Positions 30,544 to 38,899 of a DNA stretch of 64,000 bases are shown here, piece by piece (positions within the stretch are counted from its first letter, which is position 1; each line of letters starts with the position of its first letter). Source of the stretch: Aliirhizobium wenxiniae (GTDB lineage: Bacteria; Pseudomonadota; Alphaproteobacteria; Rhizobiales; Rhizobiaceae); the NCBI RefSeq assembly GCF_019511445.1, contig NZ_JAEUAN010000002.1:62001-126000 (forward strand), in the 5' to 3' direction. The notes under the pieces were generated by a model. The model had not been told where the DNA came from. It ran no database searches and worked only from the letters and a program-made list of their open reading frames with translations. The translations under genes were made by a program, and so were the position numbers.

Positions 30544-31530
30544 ATGCCGACAGTTGCACCGCTCGATATTGAAGGCCACGTCGTCTCCACGCATTTCCTG
30601 GGCGACATTCCCTTTTTCGCCACCGCTGCCGGCACCATCCACCGCCTCGATGGCGGCGAAAAGGTTACCGAAGCGCATCAGGGGCTCCTGACCTGCATCC
30701 GCGATCCATTCAGCGCCACCCTAATTTCCGGCGGCGAAGACGGCAAGGTTCTGCGCATCGGGCATGACGGAGAGGCGACACTGCTGGCAGAAGTGCCACG
30801 CAAGTGGATCAGCGTTGTCGCCGGCGGTCCGCAGAATGCCGTTGCCTATGCTGTCGGGAAGACAAGCATCGTTAGACAGGGCGACGGTTCGGTCAAGGAA
30901 TTCACCGAAGAGCGCAGCGTCGAAGGCATCGCCTTTGCGGGCAAGGGTCTGCGGATTGCCGCTGCCCGTTACAACGGCGTCTCTCTGCACTGGGTCGGAA
31001 CCAACGCCCCGGCAGCCGACCTCGACTGGAAGGGCGCCCATACCGGCGTCACCTTCTCGCCGGATGGCCGCTTCCTCGTTACGATGATGCAGGAAAATGC
31101 GCTGCATGGCTGGAAACTCGACGGCAAAGCCGGCGAAAACCGCCACATGCGGATGACCGGTTATCCCGCCAAGGTGAAATCGCTCTCCTGGTCGGTAAAG
31201 GGCAAGTGGCTCGCCTCCTCGGGCGCTCCCGCCGCCATCGTCTGGCCCTTCTCGTCGAAGGACGGCCCGATGGGCAAGGCACCGCTGGAGCTCGGCACCC
31301 GCGCCAATATCATGGTCACCCACGTCGCCTTCCACCCGGCTGAAGAAGTTCTCGCCATCGGCTTCATCGATGGCATGATCCTCGGCGTCAGGATCGCCGA
31401 CGAGAAGGAAGCCCTGCTGCGACGTCCGGGTAAGGGCGCGATTACCGGCCTGAGCTGGAGCGCCAGCGGCAAGCTGCTCTCCTTCTCTTCAGAAGCAGGC
31501 GACTGCGGCGTAATCGACATCAGCGCATGA
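30544..31530 (+). CDS. WD40-repeat beta-propeller protein
   Basis: A 328-residue protein with repeated propeller blades, for example LISGGEDGKVLRIGHDG, GVTFSPDGRFLVTMMQENALHGWKLDG, SLSWSVKGKWLASSG and LSWSASGKLLSFSSEAG. No signal peptide, so cytoplasmic. It follows the metallochaperone by 97 bp on the same strand. I recall this pairing from other Rhizobiales, which suggests a link to metal delivery, but no function is established. Its ATG overlaps the stop of a 12-codon open frame (from 30506) as TGATG; with no good Shine-Dalgarno of its own, coupled translation is possible. Confidence 0.82.
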   Translation: MPTVAPLDIEGHVVSTHFLGDIPFFATAAGTIHRLDGGEKVTEAHQGLLTCIRDPFSATLISGGEDGKVLRIGHDGEATLLAEVPRKWISVVAGGPQNAVAYAVGKTSIVRQGDGSVKEFTEERSVEGIAFAGKGLRIAAARYNGVSLHWVGTNAPAADLDWKGAHTGVTFSPDGRFLVTMMQENALHGWKLDGKAGENRHMRMTGYPAKVKSLSWSVKGKWLASSGAPAAIVWPFSSKDGPMGKAPLELGTRANIMVTHVAFHPAEEVLAIGFIDGMILGVRIADEKEALLRRPGKGAITGLSWSASGKLLSFSSEAGDCGVIDISA

Positions 31531-31789
31531 CTACTCTCTCGGGAAATGGGTGGAGGCTCCATACTTCCTCCACCCACCCCACGGGAAAGCCTCGGCCCAC
31601 GCAAATGGCGTGAAACCGGTGATGCTCCCGGAGAGGAATTCGAAAATCAACCGCGACCGACTTGCTCGCCGTGGTTGTGAATTCACTCTTAATATTAGGC
31701 GTCAATAATGCAACGGAATGCCCGTGGCATGATGAACAGGTAACCCTAATATCCCGGCTTTTATTCAATATTGATCTGTCGAGCGGTGA

Positions 31790-32806
31790 TCAGGCACGCG
31801 TGACACGAATGATGTCCGCCAGAAGATCGTGCAACTGGTCACGGTAACCGTTACGAGCAGACGGGCCGCTCTCATTCGAAGTCATCACCACCGTCATGGC
31901 GAGTGACGGAATGACATAGACCATCTGCCCGCCATACCCCCAGCCGAACTTGACCTGTTCTCCACCGATCTCCCGCATGAACCAGCCATAACCATAGGCA
32001 TCGCCGGAAAACCGGGAATTGGTGCGCGGGGTCCATGACTGGTCGATCCAGCCTTGCGAGACGACCTGCCGCCCCTCCCCGGTCTTGCCACCATTGCGGT
32101 AAAGCTCACCGAAAGCCATCAGCGAGCGGGCGGACATCGCCATCTGGTTGCCGCCCAGATAGATGCCTTGCGGGTCACGCTCCCATGCACCGATCCTGAA
32201 ACCGTCGACCGGCTCCAGCCACTCGCGCGCCAGCGCCAGCGTGGACTTGGACCCGACACGGGTGAGAATGGCCGAGAGAAGATGCGTCGAGGCGGTCGAA
32301 TACAGCATCTCGCCGCCCGGTTCGCCATCGAACGGTTCCGACAGCGCAAATCGCACCCAGTTCGGGCTTGCCACCCAGCGCCCGTAATTCGGCCCTGACA
32401 TCCGTGACAGTCCCGCCTGCATCGAAAGCAGATTGCCGATCGTCACCTCGTGCAGGCGCGGGTCAGGATTGCGCGGCAGATCCGCCTTCAGGATCGGCGC
32501 GATCTTTTGGTCCGGCCCCTCCAGAAGCTTGCGGTCGATCGCGATGCCGACAAGGCAGGAGACGATAGATTTCGACGCCGACTTGATATTGCTCGATGCC
32601 GTCAGCGAGCGCCCATTGAAGGCCCGCTCGGCCAGCGGCTCTCCGTCCCGATAAACCAGAACCACCTTCAGCGGTTCAAGCCCGGCGGCTTGGTCGAGAA
32701 CGGTTTTCAGTGTCTCGGGTGGTTGCGGCACCGGCTGCTGCGCAAATGCGCGACCGGCGGCAAACAGGAATGGAGCGGACAGGAGTGCGGAACGGCGTGT
32801 GATCAT
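31790..32806 (-). CDS. Serine hydrolase, beta-lactamase class C / NylB-like family
   Basis: A 338-residue exported protein. The signal peptide MITRRSALLSAPFLFAAGRA ends in AFAQ. The nucleophile motif S-x-x-K is in NIKSASKSIVSCLVG. The second motif reads YSTAS, like the esterase/6-aminohexanoate-dimer hydrolase branch rather than the YxN of true class C lactamases. An RR pair near the N-terminus might suggest Tat export. Substrate unknown; a resistance role is not implied. Start at 32806 gives the signal peptide. Confidence 0.85.
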   Translation of the reverse strand: MITRRSALLSAPFLFAAGRAFAQQPVPQPPETLKTVLDQAAGLEPLKVVLVYRDGEPLAERAFNGRSLTASSNIKSASKSIVSCLVGIAIDRKLLEGPDQKIAPILKADLPRNPDPRLHEVTIGNLLSMQAGLSRMSGPNYGRWVASPNWVRFALSEPFDGEPGGEMLYSTASTHLLSAILTRVGSKSTLALAREWLEPVDGFRIGAWERDPQGIYLGGNQMAMSARSLMAFGELYRNGGKTGEGRQVVSQGWIDQSWTPRTNSRFSGDAYGYGWFMREIGGEQVKFGWGYGGQMVYVIPSLAMTVVMTSNESGPSARNGYRDQLHDLLADIIRVTRA

Positions 32807-32905
32807 GATGGAAGAGATAAGGCAATGCGATTGCTGCAATAAGGCAGAACCTGCACCTTCACGCCGAAATGAATCCATGTGAGCCGTTTCAAGCTTTGCG
32901 CTTCC

Positions 32906-33799
32906 TCAGATGTCGGCTTCCGCAAATATCTTCGCCACCCAATCGATGAACACGCGCACCCGCGGCGAGAGTTGGCGGTTCTGCGGATAGAGAGCGGAAA
33001 GCGGTGTCGGCGGCGGAGGGAAATCCGGCAGCACCTCAACCAGCGTACCGTCGTCCACATGTCGCTGCAGGTGATAACGCGGTGCCTGCATCAGGCCAAA
33101 ACCTCGGCGGGCAAGGTCCATGACCGTATCCGAATTGTTGGCGGTGACGCGCGCCGGCAGGGTCACATAGCGCACGGCCTCCCCCACCATGAATTCGAGC
33201 GGCATGATCTGCCCCGTGCGCGAAGAGATGAAGCCGACCGCTTGGTGCCCGTCCAGATCGTCCGGCATCTTCGGCATGCCACGAGCCTCGACATAGTCAG
33301 GGCTGGCGCAGGTCATCTCGCGGATCGAGCCGAGCCTGCGCATGATCAGCGAACTGTCGCTCACCTCACCGGCTCGGATCACGCAATCGATGCCCTCGCG
33401 CACGAGATCGACGAACCGATCGCTCTGCCCGAACTGGATCTCCAAGAGCGGATAACGATCGAGAAACGACCTCAGATGCGGCAGAAGAAAAGTCTGGGTC
33501 AGCATCGGATGCCCATCCACCCGCAGAATGCCCTGCGGCTTCGCATCCCGAAAGATCGCCTCCGCCTCATCCACGTCGGCAAGGATCGACAAGCAACGCT
33601 GGTAGAATGCGCTACCATCGAGCGTAACGGCCACATGCCGCGTTGTCCGCTCGAGCAGTCGCGCACCGACATCGGCCTCCAGAGCCTTGATCGCCTGCGT
33701 GGCGGTGGAGCGGGCGAGCCCCAGATCGGCGGCGGCCGCAAGAAAACTGCCCCGTTCCACCACCCGCACGAAAAGCTGCATGCGCAGTAATCTGTCCAT
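32906..33799 (-). CDS. LysR-family regulator (divergent from SDR gene)
   Basis: A 297-residue LTTR with an N-terminal winged helix-turn-helix (LLRMQLFVRVVERGSFLAAAADLGLARSTATQAIKALE) and a substrate-binding domain (LRVDGHPMLTQTFLLPHL onward). It is of the CrgA/DmlR-like subgroup. It is divergent from the SDR gene, 97 bp apart, and this arrangement strongly suggests control of the SDR-tautomerase pair. A TGTCA/TGACA inverted repeat lies between. Confidence 0.93.
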   Translation of the reverse strand: MDRLLRMQLFVRVVERGSFLAAAADLGLARSTATQAIKALEADVGARLLERTTRHVAVTLDGSAFYQRCLSILADVDEAEAIFRDAKPQGILRVDGHPMLTQTFLLPHLRSFLDRYPLLEIQFGQSDRFVDLVREGIDCVIRAGEVSDSSLIMRRLGSIREMTCASPDYVEARGMPKMPDDLDGHQAVGFISSRTGQIMPLEFMVGEAVRYVTLPARVTANNSDTVMDLARRGFGLMQAPRYHLQRHVDDGTLVEVLPDFPPPPTPLSALYPQNRQLSPRVRVFIDWVAKIFAEADI

Positions 33800-33823
33800 G
33801 GCAATTGTTCATCACATGAGAAT

Positions 33824-33840
33824 TGTCATGTCAAATGACA
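33824..33840. promoter_or_regulatory. Candidate LysR-regulator site
   Basis: TGTCATGTCAAATGACA: the inner 12 bases (TGTCA-AA-TGACA) are symmetric. Located between the divergent LysR and SDR start codons, about 57 bp before the SDR ATG. Confidence 0.5.
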
Positions 33841-33896
33841 GACATTGTTCTCCGTGGAGATCATCATATTTTCATGACCAGCAAAGGAGAAACACC

Positions 33897-34637
33897 ATGA
33901 CCGAGAACACACAACGCGTAGCAATCATCACCGGCGCCTCCAAGGGTATCGGCAGGGCCTTGGCCCTGCGCCTTGCCAAGGATGGGTTGGCTGTCGTCGT
34001 CAATTACGCATCGAGCCAGAGAGCTGCCGACGATGTCGTGCGCGAAATCGAAACGGCCGGCGGCAAGGCAATTGCCGTCAAGGCGGATGTCGGCACATCG
34101 GCGGGTGTCACCGCCCTCTTCGAGGCCGCGGAGAAAAGCTTCAGCGGTGTCGACATCCTCGTCAACAATGCCGGCATCATGAAGCTTTCGCCGCTGACCG
34201 AGATGGATGACGCCGAATTCGACAGGCACATCGCCATCAACCTCACCGGCACATTCTACGGCATTCGCGAAGCCGGCAAGCGGCTGCGCGAAGGCGGCCG
34301 CATCATCAACTTCTCGTCCAGCGTTGTCGGCATGTATGGCCCGGGTTACGGCCCCTATGCAGCCAGCAAGGCAGGCGTCGAAGCCATGACCCATGTCGCG
34401 TCCAAGGAATTGGGCAAGCGCCGCATCACCGTCAATGCCGTCGCCCCCGGCCCAGTCGCAACCGAGCTTTTCATGACCGGCAAGTCGGAAGAACTGGTGC
34501 AGAACATCATCCGCAACATTCCGCTCGGTCGCCTCGGCCAGCCAGACGACATCGCCTCCGTCGTGTCGTTCCTCGCAAGCACTGAAAGCGGTTGGGTCAA
34601 TGGTCAGGTTCTGCGCGCCAATGGCGGCATGATCTGA
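33897..34637 (+). CDS. Short-chain dehydrogenase/reductase
   Basis: A 246-residue classical SDR. Cofactor motif TGASKGIG is at the N-terminus, NNAG in the middle, with catalytic Ser (INFSSSVVG), Tyr-x-x-x-Lys (YGPYAASKAG) and the PGPVATELF segment. The Asn after VVVNYASS and lack of an acidic residue there point to NADP(H). The ATG at 33897 has AAAGGAGA upstream. It forms an operon with the tautomerase 25 bp downstream and is probably controlled by the divergent LysR. Confidence 0.94.
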   Translation: MTENTQRVAIITGASKGIGRALALRLAKDGLAVVVNYASSQRAADDVVREIETAGGKAIAVKADVGTSAGVTALFEAAEKSFSGVDILVNNAGIMKLSPLTEMDDAEFDRHIAINLTGTFYGIREAGKRLREGGRIINFSSSVVGMYGPGYGPYAASKAGVEAMTHVASKELGKRRITVNAVAPGPVATELFMTGKSEELVQNIIRNIPLGRLGQPDDIASVVSFLASTESGWVNGQVLRANGGMI

Positions 34638-34662
34638 AAAGCGAAGACGAAGGAAAATCCCG

Positions 34663-34881
34663 ATGCCATTCGTCAACATCAAGACGCCGGAAGGCGCGCT
34701 GACAAAGAGCCAGAAGGAAGAGATCGTGCATCGCATGACCGATATGCTGGTCGAATACATGAGCGAGGCGGCACGTCCTCACACGATGGTTCTGATCGAG
34801 GAAGTGAAGGATGGCGGCTACGGCCGCGCTGACGAGATCTTCGTCATTCCCGACGCCTACCGTGCTCCGTCTGGAGCCTGA
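34663..34881 (+). CDS. 4-oxalocrotonate tautomerase-family protein
   Basis: A 72-residue protein. Pro2, the catalytic base after Met removal, is present in MPFVNIKTPEGALTKSQKEE. The family Arg appears in SEAARPHTMVLIEEV. Small tautomerases isomerise 2-hydroxymuconate-type enols; the substrate here is unknown. Same transcript as the SDR. Confidence 0.88.
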   Translation: MPFVNIKTPEGALTKSQKEEIVHRMTDMLVEYMSEAARPHTMVLIEEVKDGGYGRADEIFVIPDAYRAPSGA

Positions 34882-34900
34882 ACATTCTGGCCAGAAAACA

Positions 34901-34951
34901 AAAAAGGCGGCGCGATGAGGTCGCGCCGCACTCAAGACCCCCGCCTTTTTC
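34901..34951. terminator. Terminator between the tautomerase and ompW genes
   Basis: An inner stem GGCGGCGCGA / TCGCGCCGC and an outer pair AAAAAGGCGG / CCGCCTTTTT; A-run on one side and T-run on the other allow use by both convergent genes. Confidence 0.75.
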
Positions 34952-34956
34952 TTTGA

Positions 34957-35649
34957 TCAGAAGCGGTAGGTAACACCTGCACCGATCAACCAGGGATCGA
35001 TCTTGGCCTTGCCGTTCAACTTCGTAGTACCGAGATCAGCCGACCAGTCAGTTTCGAGGAAGATCTTCTTCACGTCGAAGTTGACGCCCCAGTGCTCGTC
35101 GAACATGTAGTCAAAACCGGCCTGCAGCGCCACGCCGAAGTCATTCTTGACGTCAAGGTTCCGGAAGGCCCCCTTTTCGGACTGGTTATAGAATAGGGAA
35201 TAGTTCACGCCCGCACCGACATAGGGCTTGAAAGCGCCAAAATCGGTAAAGTGATACTGCAGCGTAACAGTCGGCGGCAGCAGCCAGGCCTTGCCGACAT
35301 CCAGATCGCCACCTGCCAGACCATCGGTCTTGATCTTGGCGTTGGTGGTACCGAGAATCAGTTCAACGGCAATGTTGTCGGTGAAGAAGTAGCTGATATC
35401 CAGTTCCGGAATGACCGTGTCGCTGTATTCCAGACCAACACCCGGCAACTGGTTGATCGAACCATTGTCATGAGTGATGACGCCGAGGGCGCGGACGCGG
35501 ACCTGCCAAGGGCTCGGAGACGAAATCGCCTCTTCTGCAACAGGCGCGACCTGGGCGGGTGCCAAATCCGCGGCTGCCGCCCCGAATGCAAAAAAACCTG
35601 CGCCGATCCCCGCCACCCAACGCGAATAGTTCCTGCCGCTGATTGCCAT
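34957..35649 (-). CDS. ompW: OmpW-family outer membrane protein
   Basis: A 230-residue outer membrane beta-barrel: signal peptide (WVAGIGAGFFAFGAAAADLA), then alternating amphipathic strands including SPWQVRVRALGVITHD, LDISYFFTDNIAVELILGTT and VTLQYHFTDFGAFKPYVGAGVNYS. It ends in the C-terminal aromatic signature GVTYRF recognised by the Bam machinery. OmpW proteins form narrow hydrophobic channels. Upstream is a perfect FNR-type box, so expression is probably oxygen-regulated. Confidence 0.92.
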   Translation of the reverse strand: MAISGRNYSRWVAGIGAGFFAFGAAAADLAPAQVAPVAEEAISSPSPWQVRVRALGVITHDNGSINQLPGVGLEYSDTVIPELDISYFFTDNIAVELILGTTNAKIKTDGLAGGDLDVGKAWLLPPTVTLQYHFTDFGAFKPYVGAGVNYSLFYNQSEKGAFRNLDVKNDFGVALQAGFDYMFDEHWGVNFDVKKIFLETDWSADLGTTKLNGKAKIDPWLIGAGVTYRF

Positions 35650-35708
35650 TTAGCCTCTCCTTCCAGCCTGCTTGAATCTTCTGGAAAAGGTCTAAAACTC
35701 GTGCAGTT

Positions 35709-35738
35709 GCAGACGCTTGATCGAGATCAAGCGTCTGC
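35709..35738. promoter_or_regulatory. 30-bp palindrome containing an FNR/FixK box, upstream of ompW
   Basis: Arms GCAGACGCTTGATC and GATCAAGCGTCTGC flank GA. The centre reads TTGATCGAGATCAA (35717-35730), an exact TTGAT-N4-ATCAA anaerobox. Its centre lies about 74 bp before the ompW ATG, compatible with an activator site near -41 and a transcript start near 35682. The extended symmetry could also form a hairpin in opposing transcripts. Confidence 0.75.
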
Positions 35739-35805
35739 GCTCACTAATCAAGGAGAGAACGATTGTTGCCTAAATGACGCAGTGGCGATGCGCCGCTGAT
35801 TTAAA

Positions 35806-35834
35806 CAAGCACCGACCCGCGGGCGGGGTGCTTG
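35806..35834. terminator. Hairpin after the purine nucleoside permease gene
   Basis: CAAGCACC and GGTGCTTG with a GC-rich loop of 13 bases, 9 bp beyond the stop on the minus strand. The following minus-strand sequence TTTAAAT supplies a modest U-run. Confidence 0.6.
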
Positions 35835-35842
35835 CGATCCGC

Positions 35843-36871
35843 TTACTTGGCGGGAACTCCACTCTGCCAGGTCGCCCAGTCTGCGACGATGGCGTCGACC
35901 AGCTTGCCACCAACCCGATAGGCATTTTGCGTTGCCGGCATGAAGCCGCCAGACTTCGCACTCAAGGAGTCACTGGCAGACATATTGGCCGGCTCGCGGT
36001 CAAAATTGGAGGCCGTACGCAGCAGGGCGATGCGATTGAAATCGACCAACCCTGCATCGGCAGCGCGCTTCAACGCAGTGAGCGTTGCGTTGTCTTCCAT
36101 CTGCGTCGTGCAGTAGTTTCCCTTGCCTTCCGTCATCAGTGAGACCCAGTCGCTCATGCCTTCGGCAATCTTCGTCCCGTGCCAATAGGTGTCGGTGGAA
36201 AGCGTGTCGCAAATGCTGACGATCGGTGCCTGGCTTCCCGGCTGAGCCTTGGCATAGGCTGCGCGATAGGCCTTAGAGGCATCGTTATCCGCCAGTTCGA
36301 CGTCCTTGCTCAGCAAATAAGCCTTTTGCAGCAGGGTCTCATTCAGTTGATAGACTTCCGTACCGGATCCCCAGGCTGCCTTTTCGCCGGGCTTCTTGGC
36401 GCCGAGCGCAACCACGCCATTCGGCCAATCGGAAGGAATTTGACGTGGATCGATCTCGTGGCGCAAACCGGCATCGATTGCGTAGCGCGCCCAATGCGCG
36501 GAACCAAGTGTGCCGTCGGAGGGATCGACGCCGGCAATACCGGCAATCAGGAAATAGGTATTCTTCAGGTCAAACTGACCGCTGAAAGCCATGGCCGTGA
36601 CCGAACTGGCAGCATTTGCAAAGCCCATCGCCGTAGTCATCATGCACAGACCGCCGTCATCACAGGCGACTTCGGGATATTCGCTCGACAGACCGGGCAC
36701 CTTGACCTTGGTTTCAAGCTTGCGCTCGGCAAGCCACGGCTTCGCCTCTCCGGCAAACATGGTGATGACCATGACCTTCGGAGCTATTTTTTCCGCAGCA
36801 GAGGCCGGCAGCGCGGCAGCGGCGAATGAAAGTGCGAGAACGGATTTGGTGAAAAGTCCTGCAGAGCGCAT
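35843..36871 (-). CDS. Purine nucleoside permease (NUP family)
   Basis: A 342-residue exported protein with a signal peptide (MRSAGLFTKSVLALSFAAAA then LPASAAEK). Conserved NUP-family segments include VMVITMFAGEAKPWL, FLIAGIAGVDPSDGTLGSAHWARYAIDAGL and the C-terminal half around LSTDTYWHG and NYCTTQMEDNATL. The family is named for yeast/Candida nucleoside permease but is a soluble phosphorylase-like fold. Its periplasmic role in bacteria is not settled. Flanked by terminators, so monocistronic. Confidence 0.85.
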   Translation of the reverse strand: MRSAGLFTKSVLALSFAAAALPASAAEKIAPKVMVITMFAGEAKPWLAERKLETKVKVPGLSSEYPEVACDDGGLCMMTTAMGFANAASSVTAMAFSGQFDLKNTYFLIAGIAGVDPSDGTLGSAHWARYAIDAGLRHEIDPRQIPSDWPNGVVALGAKKPGEKAAWGSGTEVYQLNETLLQKAYLLSKDVELADNDASKAYRAAYAKAQPGSQAPIVSICDTLSTDTYWHGTKIAEGMSDWVSLMTEGKGNYCTTQMEDNATLTALKRAADAGLVDFNRIALLRTASNFDREPANMSASDSLSAKSGGFMPATQNAYRVGGKLVDAIVADWATWQSGVPAK

Positions 36872-37004
36872 GACAACCCCTCTTATCTGACTGAAATAAT
36901 TGGCCCGGTGCGAGCACGCTCTTTTCAGTACATCGAAGCGGATGCGTCAACCTGCAAGAAACTGCCATTCACACTGCAACTTCGGCCAGATGGGCCTTAT
37001 GAAA

Positions 37005-37036
37005 AAGCCCCGCTTCCAGAGATGGAGGCGGGGCTT
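37005..37036. terminator. Hairpin downstream of the GNAT gene
   Basis: AAGCCCCGCTTCC and GGAGGCGGGGCTT with one mismatch; A-run before it on the plus strand is a U-run for the minus-strand transcript ending at 37084. Confidence 0.75.
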
Positions 37037-37083
37037 CGGGCTGATCGGAACGGCCGCAGGGCCTTTTGCTGAACAATTGTTTT

Positions 37084-37653
37084 TCAGGCCAGCTTGCGAC
37101 CGCTCGCAACGATCATGCCCACCGCACCCTCAAGCCAGCCGGCCTTCAGCTCCAGCGCCAGGAAACGGTCGCGTTGGAAAGGGCCTGGCATGACGAGATG
37201 CGCAGTCTTTTCGGCAAAAAAGCCGAATCTCTCATAGTATGGAGCGTCGCCGACCAGCAGGATCGCTCCATGCCCGCGGTTATGCGCCTCTGCAATGGCG
37301 GCACGCATCAGAGCACCACCGATGCCCTTGCCTTCCTGATCCGCCGACACCGCGAGCGGACCAAGCAGCAGCGCTTCGATCGGGTTGCCTTCCGGCGAAA
37401 TGCCGGCCTCGATATTCCACAGGCGAACCGTGCCGATCAGGTGGCCGTCGCCATCGCGAGCGACCAGCGCCAGCCCTTCCGCCGGCAGGCGGTTGCGGCG
37501 GATCTTTTCCGAAGACTTCTTGCGGCGCTCGGTGCCCATGGCACGATCGAGCAATGTCTCGCGCGCGACGACATCGGCCGGAGTTTCCATGTCGATCGTG
37601 TAGGTTTGGCTCGGCGCAAAGAATGCGCGGACAGAATCAAGAACAGTGGCCAT
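37084..37653 (-). CDS. GNAT N-acetyltransferase (YhbS-like)
   Basis: A 189-residue acetyltransferase. The acetyl-CoA loop is in LGPLAVSADQEGKGIGGALMRAAIAEA (Q/R-x-x-G-x-G/A form), and a C-terminal APYYERFGFF segment is typical of YhbS-like GNATs. It follows the decarboxylase gene by 112 bp on the same strand. This order (odc then GNAT) is familiar in Rhizobiaceae, so a polyamine or lysine-derived substrate is a reasonable guess. Confidence 0.86.
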   Translation of the reverse strand: MATVLDSVRAFFAPSQTYTIDMETPADVVARETLLDRAMGTERRKKSSEKIRRNRLPAEGLALVARDGDGHLIGTVRLWNIEAGISPEGNPIEALLLGPLAVSADQEGKGIGGALMRAAIAEAHNRGHGAILLVGDAPYYERFGFFAEKTAHLVMPGPFQRDRFLALELKAGWLEGAVGMIVASGRKLA

Positions 37654-37765
37654 CTTTGGGCCTCCCGCACTTAAAACCGTTTCAGACGGTATCGAGGTTT
37701 CATTGTGGATTTGCGGCCCCCGGCTGGAGGTTCGGGAACCGCGAAACTATCGGCAGAGACTGCCT

Positions 37766-38899
37766 TTAAATGACGTAAGCCTTGAGCGGCTCGAAGCCGT
37801 TGAAGGCGACGGCCGAATAGGTCGTCGTGTAGGCGCCCGTGCCTTCGATCAGAACATCGTCGCCGATCGAAAGGGAGATCGGCAGCGGATACATGTTCTT
37901 TTCGTACATCACGTCGGCCGAATCGCAGGTCGGGCCGGCCAGCACGCAGGGCTCCATCTCGTCGCCATCACGCTCGGTGCGGATCGGGTAACGGATCGCC
38001 TCGTCCATGGTTTCGGCCAGACCGCCGAACTTGCCGATGTCGAGGAAGACCCAACGATGGTTGTCATTGTCCGACTTGCGCGAAACGAGAACGACTTCCG
38101 CCTTGATGACGCCAGCATTGCCGACCATGCCGCGACCCGGCTCGATGATCGTCTTCGGCAGGTTGTTGCCAAAGTGCTTGCGCAGCGAGTTGGAGATCGC
38201 CTGGCCGTATTCCTCGGCCTTCGGGATGTCACGCAGGTACTTGGTCGGGAAGCCGCCGCCCATGTTGACCATCTGCAGGACGATGCCCTGCTTGGCGAGC
38301 TGTGCGAAGACGCGCTTGGCATCGGCAAGAGCCGAATCCCAGGCATCGACCTTGGTCATCTGCGAACCGACATGGAAGGACACGCCGTAGCTTTCGAGAC
38401 CCAGCTGGTGAGCGTAGACGAGAACGTCGACGGCCATCTGCGGCACGCAGCCGAACTTGCGCGACAGCGGCCACTCGGCGCCTTCGCCATCGGTCAGAAC
38501 GCGGCAGAACACTTTTGCACCCGGAGCAGCACGGGAGATCTTTTCGACTTCCTCATGGCTGTCCACGGCAAAGAGACCGACGCCGAGCGCGAAGGCGCGG
38601 GCGATATCGCGCTCCTTCTTGATCGTGTTGCCGAAGGAGATGCGGTCGGCGGTGGCACCCGCATCGAGAGCCATCTGGATTTCGGCGACGGAAGCGCAAT
38701 CGAAGCTCGAGCCGAGGGAGGCGAGCAGCTTGAGGATTGCCGGCTCCGGGTTTGCCTTGACCGCATAATAGATGGAGCTATCCGGCAGGGCATGACGGAA
38801 CGCATGGAAATTGTCGCGTACGACATCGAGGTCGACAACGAGGCACGGGCCTTCCGGACGTCGGGTCTTGATGAAGTCGAGGATGCGAGCAGTGGTCAT
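37766..38899 (-). CDS. Ornithine/lysine decarboxylase, fold type III
   Basis: A 377-residue PLP enzyme of the alanine-racemase fold. Lys48 in YYAVKANPEP binds PLP. HVGSQ, the phosphate-binding glycine motif NMGGGFPTKY and EPGRGMVGNAG follow. Cys325 in GPTCDSADVM is the catalytic Cys donated across the dimer. Product is putrescine (and perhaps cadaverine), precursor of spermidine or homospermidine. Both eukaryotic-type ornithine and bifunctional lysine/ornithine decarboxylases fit, so I give no symbol. A structured leader of about 160 nt precedes it. Confidence 0.94.
   Translation of the reverse strand: MTTARILDFIKTRRPEGPCLVVDLDVVRDNFHAFRHALPDSSIYYAVKANPEPAILKLLASLGSSFDCASVAEIQMALDAGATADRISFGNTIKKERDIARAFALGVGLFAVDSHEEVEKISRAAPGAKVFCRVLTDGEGAEWPLSRKFGCVPQMAVDVLVYAHQLGLESYGVSFHVGSQMTKVDAWDSALADAKRVFAQLAKQGIVLQMVNMGGGFPTKYLRDIPKAEEYGQAISNSLRKHFGNNLPKTIIEPGRGMVGNAGVIKAEVVLVSRKSDNDNHRWVFLDIGKFGGLAETMDEAIRYPIRTERDGDEMEPCVLAGPTCDSADVMYEKNMYPLPISLSIGDDVLIEGTGAYTTTYSAVAFNGFEPLKAYVI

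Noticed and set aside
31531..31789. Small genes in the gap after the WD40 gene
   Set aside because: Short open frames lack ribosome sites and recognisable residues; I see nothing supported in this 259-bp gap.
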